From: Acidimicrobiaceae bacterium
GTDB lineage: Bacteria; Actinomycetota; Acidimicrobiia; Acidimicrobiales; Ilumatobacteraceae
Reading direction: 5' to 3'
Length of the DNA stretch: 7,732 bases
Assembly (NCBI GenBank): GCA_003154135.1
Contig: PMCN01000160.1
Location: 657 to 8,388 of the forward strand
The first letter of the stretch is position 1. Every line of letters starts with the position of its first letter. Under the pieces are notes generated by a model. That model worked only from the letters and a program-made list of their open reading frames with translations, ran no database searches and had not been told where the DNA came from. Position numbers and translations under genes: made by a program. Of the stretch, positions 1-6,029 are shown in pieces.

Positions 1-608
1 CCGATGATGACGGTCTCGGCGCCGGTGTAGCGCTGCGCGGCGTGCACGGCGCAGGCGGTGGGCTCGATGAGCACCGCGGCCTCGTCGCTGAGCTCGTCGG
101 GCACATCGACGAGCTGACTGGTGTGGGCGATCATCTCGGTGCTCCAGCCGCCGCCCGTGTCGGCGCAGAAGCCCGTCTGCAGTCCGGGTTCGAGATGCCC
201 GAACGCGACCCGCTCGCAGAGGTAGATGGCGCCCCGCTCGCACGCGTGACAGACGGGGCTGATGCCGCGCGTGATGCACGAGAGCACGGGCACCAGCACG
301 ACGCGTCGGGCACGGGTGCCGGCCGCGGCGACGACGTCGGCGACCACTTCGTGGCCCGGCGTGAACGGGTAGCTCACCAGCGGATCGAAGTACGCGGCGG
401 CCGTGCCGTCGATGACCGAGAGGTCGCTGCCGCAGATGCCCGACAGCCGAGGCCGCAGGCGCACCCAGTCGTCGGCGGGCAGCGGCAACGACTCGTCGGG
501 CTCGAGCGCGAGGGGCCCGACCGTCGCGCCACGTCCGGGCATGATGCTGCCGGCGAGGCGGGCGGCGGCGAAGCGGGCGGGCTTGCGGGAGAAGACCAGG
601 CGGCTCAC
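1..608 (-). CDS. Zinc-dependent alcohol dehydrogenase-like protein (MDR family), 3' end missing
   Basis: N-terminal 202 residues of a medium-chain dehydrogenase/reductase; the rest lies beyond the left edge. Visible catalytic-domain marks are the ICGSD motif with Cys59 (catalytic zinc ligand), the GHE motif at 85-87, and IEP at 181-183, where Glu182 sits at the usual third zinc-ligand position. A structural-zinc lobe is suggested by Cys111, Cys120, Cys123 and Cys131, but the first spacing is longer than the usual C-x2-C-x2-C-x7-C. The last visible residues lead into the Rossmann fold. The GTG start is chosen because GAGGGGG lies 7 nt upstream and because it overlaps the stop of the upstream reductase gene as GTGA, giving a 4-base overlap and likely translational coupling. 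Family members oxidise alcohols or reduce aldehydes with NAD(P). Next to an acyl-CoA reductase-type gene, a fatty alcohol/aldehyde substrate is a reasonable inference, but none is shown. Confidence 0.88.
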   Translation of the reverse strand, partial: MSRLVFSRKPARFAAARLAGSIMPGRGATVGPLALEPDESLPLPADDWVRLRPRLSGICGSDLSVIDGTAAAYFDPLVSYPFTPGHEVVADVVAAAGTRARRVVLVPVLSCITRGISPVCHACERGAIYLCERVAFGHLEPGLQTGFCADTGGGWSTEMIAHTSQLVDVPDELSDEAAVLIEPTACAVHAAQRYTGAETVII

Positions 609-2968
609 GAACGCACCCCCTCGTGGAACACGCGTCGCCGTTCGCGGTCGCTCATCATCGTGCCCAGCGGCAACAGCTTGGTGGGTGCACCCGACGCCTT
701 CGACCACTCCTCGACGAGCCAGCCGCGCTTGCGGGCGATGGCGGCGAGGCGTGTCTCGGGGTTGACGGCGACCGGGAAGCCCACCGCCTCGAGCATGGGC
801 AGGTCGCTCGTCGAGTCGGCGTAGGCGATGCACTCCTCGAGCCGCAAACCTTCGGCGTCGCAGTAGTCGGCGATGATCTGTGCACGGGTCTCGCCGGTGG
901 GCGGCACGGTCGACAGGTTGCCGCTGTACGTGCCGTCGGGGCGCACGGTCATCTTCGCCGCGACGATCTCGTCGAACAGCGGACGCAGTCCCTCGACGGC
1001 GAAGTCGAGGGCGCCGGTGATGAGCATGGTGCGGTGCCCGAGCTCGCGGTGCTCGCGCACCCGGCGCAGCCCGGCGGGGAAGCTCTTGGCGAGGATGAGC
1101 TGCGCGAGCAGGTGCTGCGAGTCCTCGGCGATCTGATCGACCGGTGCGTCCTCGTAGCGGCGGTAGAAGAAGCGCAGGAAGTCGGCGCGGTCCTTGCGGT
1201 CGATGGAGCTGAGGGTGGGCGCCTCGGCCAGCGTGCGCACCACGTAGCGAACGCGCTCGGGCATGTTGAGCCGCCGCGTGGCGAGGAACGAGTAGCTCTC
1301 GACCACGTTGCTCGAGATGAGCGTGTTCTCGAGGTCGAACGCAGCGAGGTGCCGTTCGGGCGCGAGCACCGAGCGGCGCAGGCGCGCGGCACGGTCGATC
1401 TTGTTCTTCCCGGGGTGCGTCTTGGCCCGTGAGTGGTGCACGATCGACGGGAGGTGGATGGTGCTCACGTACGTGGGCCAGTGCACGCTCGTCGGGTCGA
1501 AGTTGAACGCGGCCTGGTCGGCGGGCGCCAGCGACGCCCACATCGCCATCAGCTTGTCGACCTGGTAGATGGCCTCGCACTCGGTGTAGAGGCCGTAGAG
1601 CTGCACGTACTCGTACGCGCGGTCGATCTCGTTCTTCTTCTCCTCCAGCGACGCCGCCCACGCAGCCTGCTTGCCGCGCAGCGGGAGCGCCTGCAGCACC
1701 TTCTCGGTGCGCTCGGCGATGTTCTTCGCCCGCTTCAACTGCTCCTTCACGCGGCCCCGCGCAGGGAACTGCCACTCGGGCACCACGATCGGCTGGCCTT
1801 CGTCGTCGTACAGCGGATGCTCGGTGAACCAGGCGCGCACGTTGTCGACCAGCACCTTGTACTTCAGCGGGTTGATGCCGCCGCTGGCGACCTGGGTGAT
1901 GGGCGCCGCTCGCTCCGGGCCGAGCGCCGCAACGGTGATGATGGCAGCCACCACGATGTCGACGGGGATGACGTCGACGGTCCCTTCGGGCACGCCGGGG
2001 AACTCCTTGAGCAGGCCGCGGGCGTAGCTGAGGATGACGGGCTCGGCCATGCGGAAGCCGCGGATCCAGCCGGGGAAGGGCTCGGCCAGCGCGCTCTCGA
2101 TGATGCTCGGCCGCACGATGCTGACCGGCACCTTGCCCTTCACCTCGGTGACCGCCTGCTCGCCGAGTGCCTTGGTGAACGCGTATGCGTCGGGCCAGCC
2201 GACGCTGGCGGCACGGGCGCGACCGGCCTCGACCAGCTCGGCCTTCACCCAGCTCTCACGCAGGCTCTCGGTCTTCGCCGCGAGCGCGGGCGCCCCAGCG
2301 GCACCGAGCTCCTGTCGTGCCTCCGTGCGGAACTTGGTGAGCTGACCGGGGTGGCGGCTGAGGGCCTCGGTGTCACTGCGCAGGCGGCGGGCCGCGACGA
2401 CCTCCTTGCGCCAGTTGAGGCCGATGTCCCAGTGGCCCTCGCTGACGAGCGCCTCGGGTGCATAGCCGCGTCGGTTGCCGGCGACGTAGCAGGTGCTCAC
2501 GGCGACGAGGTGGGGGGTGACACCGAGGGCGTTGAGCGTGTCGGCGATGCGGGGCGGGCCGAGCAGGTTGATCTCGACGGCGGAATCGAGCGGACTGTCG
2601 AACGACACAGCGGCGGCGGAGTGGATGATGGTGTCGCACGAGGCGAACAGGGCGCGCTCGGCATCGCCGAGGCCCAGGCCGTCGGTGCTCACGTCGCCGG
2701 CGATGGCCGTCACGCGGCGGGCGATCATGGCATCGAACGTCTCCCCGCCCGCGGCCACGAGCTCGGCCTTCAGCCGGTCGAAGGCGTTGTTCTTGAAGAT
2801 CTCGCGGCGGGCGCGCTCGCTGGGGTCGTGGCGCTTGCTGGGGCGGATGAGCAGGACGAGCTCGCAGCCAGGCACGGCGCGCAGCAGGCGCTCGACCAAT
2901 GCGGTGCCCACGAACCCGGTGCTGCCGGTGATGGCGATGCGTTTCCCTGCGAGCTGTTCCGCGATCAT
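605..2968 (-). CDS. Fatty acyl-CoA reductase-type protein fused to HAD-IB phosphatase-like domain
   Basis: A 787-residue two-domain protein. Residues 1-345 form an extended-SDR Rossmann domain of the male-sterility/NAD_binding_4 type: GSTGFVG at 15-21, HSAA at 116-119, STCYVAG at 158-164, the catalytic pair Tyr262/Lys266 (YxxxK) and RPS at 286-288. Residues 360-515 resemble the C-terminal domain of fatty acyl-CoA reductases, with FNFD at 488-491, HW at 496-497, Tyr500 and IHL at 504-506. Residues 540-787 are a HAD-IB domain: nucleophile Asp545 in DLENT, Thr651 in LITGA, and ADSTSDLPML at 717-726. Two HAD positions are altered (Glu547 for the usual second Asp, Arg695 for the usual Lys). Reductases of this class convert acyl-CoA to aldehyde or alcohol using NAD(P)H; the HAD partner's substrate is unknown. 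ATG 2968 starts 14 codons before the nucleotide-binding glycines, with no strong ribosome site. The stop overlaps the dehydrogenase start by 4 bases. Confidence 0.88.
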   Translation of the reverse strand: MIAEQLAGKRIAITGSTGFVGTALVERLLRAVPGCELVLLIRPSKRHDPSERARREIFKNNAFDRLKAELVAAGGETFDAMIARRVTAIAGDVSTDGLGLGDAERALFASCDTIIHSAAAVSFDSPLDSAVEINLLGPPRIADTLNALGVTPHLVAVSTCYVAGNRRGYAPEALVSEGHWDIGLNWRKEVVAARRLRSDTEALSRHPGQLTKFRTEARQELGAAGAPALAAKTESLRESWVKAELVEAGRARAASVGWPDAYAFTKALGEQAVTEVKGKVPVSIVRPSIIESALAEPFPGWIRGFRMAEPVILSYARGLLKEFPGVPEGTVDVIPVDIVVAAIITVAALGPERAAPITQVASGGINPLKYKVLVDNVRAWFTEHPLYDDEGQPIVVPEWQFPARGRVKEQLKRAKNIAERTEKVLQALPLRGKQAAWAASLEEKKNEIDRAYEYVQLYGLYTECEAIYQVDKLMAMWASLAPADQAAFNFDPTSVHWPTYVSTIHLPSIVHHSRAKTHPGKNKIDRAARLRRSVLAPERHLAAFDLENTLISSNVVESYSFLATRRLNMPERVRYVVRTLAEAPTLSSIDRKDRADFLRFFYRRYEDAPVDQIAEDSQHLLAQLILAKSFPAGLRRVREHRELGHRTMLITGALDFAVEGLRPLFDEIVAAKMTVRPDGTYSGNLSTVPPTGETRAQIIADYCDAEGLRLEECIAYADSTSDLPMLEAVGFPVAVNPETRLAAIARKRGWLVEEWSKASGAPTKLLPLGTMMSDRERRRVFHEGVRS
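616..622 (-). promoter_or_regulatory. Shine-Dalgarno site for the dehydrogenase gene
   Basis: Read on the minus strand, GAGGGGG sits 7 nt upstream of the GTG at 608, inside the end of the preceding coding sequence. It is by far the clearest ribosome binding site in the window. It decides the GTG start over the in-frame ATG at codon 23, which would remove the first beta-strand region. Confidence 0.7.
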
Positions 2969-2979
2969 GCGGCCATCTG

Positions 2980-2995
2980 TCTACCATATGGTAGA
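2980..2995. promoter_or_regulatory. 16-bp perfect palindrome, probable TetR operator
   Basis: TCTACCATATGGTAGA is its own reverse complement and lies in the 44-bp gap between the divergent reductase-HAD gene and the TetR gene. The wider span 2977-2998 still matches in 20 of 22 positions. It contains TACCAT and TATGGT, both usable as -10-like TAnnnT hexamers on either strand, so a bound repressor would cover both promoters. TetR regulators usually bind such sites beside their own gene; assignment to this TetR rests on position only. Confidence 0.65.
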
Positions 2996-2998
2996 GAG

Positions 2999-3008
2999 GT
3001 TCCGGAAC
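2999..3008. promoter_or_regulatory. 10-bp palindrome next to the probable operator
   Basis: GTTCCGGAAC is a perfect palindrome centred 16 bp from the centre of the larger one, and it ends 4 bases before the TetR start codon. It could be a second regulator site or a chance palindrome in GC-rich DNA. GGA within it is the only weak ribosome-binding match close to the TetR ATG. Confidence 0.25.
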
Positions 3009-3012
3009 ACTG

Positions 3013-3633
3013 ATGCCCCAGAAATCGTCCACCCGTGCGCGCATCCTCGACGCGGCCACCGATCTGTTCGGCCTGCGCGGGGTGGAGGCCGTGTCACTCG
3101 ACGTCATCGCCGCCGAGGTGGGTGTGGCGAAGCAGACGCTGCTCTACTGGTTCCCGAGCAAGGACGACTTGGTGCAGGCCGTGCTCGAGTCGGCCGTCGT
3201 CGAGCTCTCGGTGGGTGTCGAGGCGGCCATCCGGGCCAGCACCGACCACCCGCTCGACCGCATCGACGCCGTGGTGCGCGCCGTGTTCCGCTCGGCGGTG
3301 CGCCGGCCGGCGCTGCTGGGGTTGGTGCGCGAGGTGAGCCGCCTGCCGGCGGCCAACGGCGATCGTCTTGCCGACGCGCTCACGCCGTTGGTGGGGCGCG
3401 CGGTGCGCTACCTCGGGGCCGAGATGGACGCGGGGCGGCTCCGTCGCGCCGACCCGCGGCTCGTCGCCGCGCTCTGCTACGCCACGGTCACGGGCATCGC
3501 CACCGAGCCCGAAGCCTTGCGTGCGGTGGGTTGGCGGCCCACCACGGCCGAGTTGCGGCGGCTGCGCAGCGAGATGCTCGCGTTCTTGCGCGCCGCGCTC
3601 ACGCCCGACGAGCCGGTACGACTCGTTCAGTGA
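3013..3633 (+). CDS. TetR/AcrR-family transcriptional regulator
   Basis: 206 residues, typical for the family. The N-terminal DNA-binding domain is clear: ILDAATDLFGLRG at 11-23, a helix-turn-helix over about 27-46 (SLDVIAAEVGVAKQTLLYW), then the FPSKDDL end of the recognition region at 47-53. Residues 55-200 are a divergent, helical ligand-binding and dimerisation domain, so the effector cannot be read. It is divergent from the reductase-HAD/dehydrogenase pair across a 44-bp gap holding a perfect 16-bp palindrome, so it most likely represses that pair and itself. An acyl-CoA, fatty acid or aldehyde effector is an inference from the neighbours. Its stop overlaps the opposing ddl stop by 7 bp. 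The ribosome site is weak (AGAGG at 2995-2999, rather far; GGA closer). Confidence 0.93.
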   Translation: MPQKSSTRARILDAATDLFGLRGVEAVSLDVIAAEVGVAKQTLLYWFPSKDDLVQAVLESAVVELSVGVEAAIRASTDHPLDRIDAVVRAVFRSAVRRPALLGLVREVSRLPAANGDRLADALTPLVGRAVRYLGAEMDAGRLRRADPRLVAALCYATVTGIATEPEALRAVGWRPTTAELRRLRSEMLAFLRAALTPDEPVRLVQ

Positions 3634-4703
3634 CTCGTGTTGCGGCGGCGGCGGGTGTGACGCTCGATGGCCAGGCGCACCAGTTCGTCGATGAGATCGC
3701 TGTACGAGAGCCCACTCGCGATCCACAGCTTGGGGTACATCGAGATGGGCGTGAAGCCGGGCATCGTGTTCACCTCGTTGAGCAGGAACCCGCGGCCGGG
3801 CTCCTCGAGGAAGAAGTCGACGCGTGACAGACCCTCGCAACGCAACGCCGCGAACGAGCGCAACGCGAGCGCCTGCACCTCGGCCGTCTGCGCTGGCGTG
3901 AGCGGCGCCGGGATGAGCGACTGCGACCCGTCGTCGACGTACTTGTCGGCGTAGTCGTAGAACTCGGCGCCGGGCACGATCTCGCCGGGCATGCTGGCGC
4001 GCGGGGCGAGGTTGCCGAGCACTGCAACCTCGATCTCGCGACCGTCGATGGCCTCTTCGACGACGACCCATTCGTCGTAGCCGAGCGCCACCCCGATGGC
4101 ATCGCGCACGGCCTCGACGGTCTTCGCCTTGGTGACGCCGATCGACGAGCCCATGTTGGCCGGCTTCACGAACACGGGCAGGCCCAACTCGTCGGCCACC
4201 GCCGCTGGCGTGCCGGGCGTGAGGTCGCTGGCGCGGAACGACAGGTGCCGGGCCTGGGGGATGCCGTGCTGGGCCACCACCACCTTGGCCATCGCCTTGT
4301 CCATCGCCAGCGCCGAGCCGAGCACACCGGTGCCGACGTAGGGAAGGTCGGCCAGTTCGAGCAAGCCCTGCACCGTGCCGTCCTCGCCCATCGGGCCGTG
4401 CAGCAGCGGGACGACCACGGTGGTGCCGGCCGACGTGGGCGTGATGGCCAGCGTGGGTTCGATGACCGAGCCGTCGGTGTCGAGCCGGCCGGGCAGCGCC
4501 TGCGGGCCTTCCGCCAGCGCCTGCTGCGCGCCCGTGGCGAGCGACCAGCGACCGTCGCGCCCGATGCCGATGGGGGTGATGCGGTACTTGGCCGGATCGG
4601 CCGCGCGCAGCACGTGTGCAGCCGTGGTGCAGCTCACCTCGTGCTCGGCCGACTGGCCGCCGAAGATGACGATGAGGTTGATGCGCGGGTCGTCGGACGT
4701 CAT
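3627..4703 (-). CDS. ddl: D-alanine--D-alanine ligase
   Basis: 358 residues, the usual length for this ATP-grasp enzyme, which joins two D-alanines in the cytoplasm for the end of the peptidoglycan stem peptide. Motifs in order: GGQSAEHEVS at 15-24, HGPMGEDG at 102-109, KPANMGSSIGV at 180-190 (ATP-binding lysine and glycine-rich loop), FYDYADKY at 248-255, RVDFF at 294-298 and NEVNTMPGFT at 309-318 (metal-binding end). Tyr255 matches the omega-loop tyrosine of DdlB that marks D-Ala-D-Ala ligases; D-Ala-D-lactate ligases have Phe or other residues there, so a vancomycin-resistance role is unlikely. The frame stays open far upstream across murF, but homology begins exactly at the ATG at 4703. 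It is divergent from murF by 27 bp, which supplies the enzyme using its product. The C-terminus ends in an arginine-rich tail (RRRRNTSH). Confidence 0.95.
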   Translation of the reverse strand: MTSDDPRINLIVIFGGQSAEHEVSCTTAAHVLRAADPAKYRITPIGIGRDGRWSLATGAQQALAEGPQALPGRLDTDGSVIEPTLAITPTSAGTTVVVPLLHGPMGEDGTVQGLLELADLPYVGTGVLGSALAMDKAMAKVVVAQHGIPQARHLSFRASDLTPGTPAAVADELGLPVFVKPANMGSSIGVTKAKTVEAVRDAIGVALGYDEWVVVEEAIDGREIEVAVLGNLAPRASMPGEIVPGAEFYDYADKYVDDGSQSLIPAPLTPAQTAEVQALALRSFAALRCEGLSRVDFFLEEPGRGFLLNEVNTMPGFTPISMYPKLWIASGLSYSDLIDELVRLAIERHTRRRRNTSH

Positions 4704-4712
4704 GCCTTCGCG

Positions 4713-4722
4713 ACGGTACCGT
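4713..4722. promoter_or_regulatory. Palindromic bidirectional -10 candidate between ddl and murF
   Basis: ACGGTACCGT is a perfect palindrome in the 27-bp divergent gap (4704-4730). It presents TACCGT, a TAnnnT-type -10 hexamer, on both strands. The hexamer ends 8 nt before the murF ATG and 9 nt before the ddl ATG, so initiation about 7 nt downstream would give leaderless or nearly leaderless mRNAs in both directions. Neither gene has a correctly spaced ribosome binding site. I could not identify convincing -35 elements, which would lie inside the opposing coding sequences. Confidence 0.45.
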
Positions 4723-4730
4723 GTCGCCCC

Positions 4731-6029
4731 ATGCGATTCAGCGCAGAAAGCGTGGCGGCCGCCACCGGTGGGCGTCTCGTCGGTCCCGACGTCACCATCG
4801 ACGGCGTGTCGTTCGATTCGCGGTCGCTGCAGCCGGGTCAGCTCTTCGTGCCGATCGTGGCCGAACGCGACGGCCACGAGTTCGTGCCCATCGCGCTCGA
4901 GCGTGGCGCCGCGGCGTACCTCACCGCCCGCGAACCGGTCGGCGGCACCGCCATACGGGTGGCCGACACGCTGGGCGCTCTCATGCAACTGGCGACCGCT
5001 CGTCGCTCCCACTTCCACGGCCCGGTCATCGGCATCACGGGCAGCGTGGGCAAGACCTCCACGAAAGACCTCGCCCGCGCCGCGTTGGCAGTCAGCCGAC
5101 GCACGTGGGCCAACGAGCGCAGCTTCAACAACGAGCAGGGCCTGCCCACCACGTTGCTCAACACCCCTGACGGCACGGAGGTGCTGGTGCTCGAGATGGG
5201 CATGCGCGGGTTCGGCGAGATCGCCGCCCTGTGCCACATCGCGCGGCCCTCGATCGGTGTCGTCACCCGCGTGGCCGAGGCGCACAGCGACAGGCTCGGC
5301 GGCATCGACGGCGTGGCGGGGGCAAAGGCCGAGCTCGTCGAGGCGTTGCCATCCGACGGCACGGCCGTCCTCAACGCCGACGACCCGAGGGTGAGGCCGA
5401 TGGGTGCAGGCACCGACGCGTCGACGCTGCTGTTCGGCACCTCCGCCGATGCCGACGTGCGCATCGTCGATCTGCAGCTCGACGAGTTGGCCCGCGCCTC
5501 GTTCCGCCTCGTCACGCCGTGGGGCGACGTTCCGGTGCGGCTGGGCGTGAGCGGAGCCCACATGGCGTCGAACGCTGCTGCCGCAATTGCGTGCGTGGGC
5601 GTCGTCGGCGGCGACATCGCAGCGGGCGCCGCAGCGCTGTGGTCGGTTGGCCTCACCACGATGCGCATGGAGGTGCGCCGCACGCCGCACGGCGGGTTGG
5701 TGCTCGACGACAGCTACAACGCCAACCCCACCAGCATGCGGGCGGCGCTCGACGCACTGGCGGCGATTCCGGCCAGTCGGCGTGTGGCGGTGCTGGGATT
5801 GATGGCGGAGATCAGCGATCCCGAGGTCGAACACCGCGGCGTCGTCGAGTACGCGACAGCCCTCGGCATCGAGGTGATCGCCTATGGCACCGACCTGTAC
5901 GGCGTGCCCCCCGTCGACGACCCGGTGGCGGCGCTGGGGTCAATCCCCGGCAGCGAAGCCGTGCTCGTCAAAGGGAGTCGCGTGGTCGGGCTGGAGCGGG
6001 TGGCCCAGGCGCTGGCGGCCGACGGTTGA
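4731..6029 (+). CDS. murF: UDP-N-acetylmuramoyl-tripeptide--D-alanyl-D-alanine ligase
   Basis: 432 residues (E. coli MurF is about 450). MurF uses ATP to add D-Ala-D-Ala to UDP-MurNAc-tripeptide, the last cytoplasmic step of stem-peptide assembly. The N-terminal substrate-binding domain (1-95) has the family signature VSFDSRSLQPGQLFV at 26-40. The central ATPase domain has the P-loop GITGSVGKTSTK at 101-112 (Lys108), NNEQGLP at 133-139, LEMGMRG at 154-160, His185 and AKAEL at 198-202, with Lys199 the probable carbamylated lysine. The C-terminal domain has DDSYNANPTSMRAAL at 326-340 and VLVKGSRVVGLERV at 411-424. The usual acidic residue in VLG-D/E-M is Leu357. The frame is open upstream, but the ATG at 4731 is where homology starts. 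It has no ribosome binding site and probably a leaderless transcript. Its last 30 codons overlap the MFS gene on the other strand. Confidence 0.93.
   Translation: MRFSAESVAAATGGRLVGPDVTIDGVSFDSRSLQPGQLFVPIVAERDGHEFVPIALERGAAAYLTAREPVGGTAIRVADTLGALMQLATARRSHFHGPVIGITGSVGKTSTKDLARAALAVSRRTWANERSFNNEQGLPTTLLNTPDGTEVLVLEMGMRGFGEIAALCHIARPSIGVVTRVAEAHSDRLGGIDGVAGAKAELVEALPSDGTAVLNADDPRVRPMGAGTDASTLLFGTSADADVRIVDLQLDELARASFRLVTPWGDVPVRLGVSGAHMASNAAAAIACVGVVGGDIAAGAAALWSVGLTTMRMEVRRTPHGGLVLDDSYNANPTSMRAALDALAAIPASRRVAVLGLMAEISDPEVEHRGVVEYATALGIEVIAYGTDLYGVPPVDDPVAALGSIPGSEAVLVKGSRVVGLERVAQALAADG

Noticed and set aside
2965..2976. Three-codon frame (ATG GCC GCA TGA) overlapping the reductase-HAD start codon
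   Set aside because: Too short to distinguish from chance; noted only because its stop overlaps the start as ATGA.
1433..3013. Long plus-strand open frame (526 codons) opposite the reductase-HAD gene
   Set aside because: Composition is rich in Arg, Gly, Asp and His with no recognisable motif, while the opposite strand has clear domain motifs. Such antisense frames are common at this GC content.
3621..3638. Direct repeat ACTCGT flanking the tetR/ddl stop codons
   Set aside because: Six bases repeated once is expected by chance and cannot form a terminator hairpin.
4245..4730. Upstream extension of the murF frame by 162 codons
   Set aside because: It lies antisense to ddl, and the normal MurF N-terminus starts at 4731.
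4704..5834. Upstream extension of the ddl frame by 377 codons
   Set aside because: It runs antisense through murF, has no motifs, and Ddl homology and normal length begin at 4703.
3627..6029. Glycopeptide-resistance (van-type) ligase locus
   Set aside because: The ligase keeps the D-Ala-D-Ala tyrosine in its omega loop, and no vanH, vanX or sensor-kinase gene is present.
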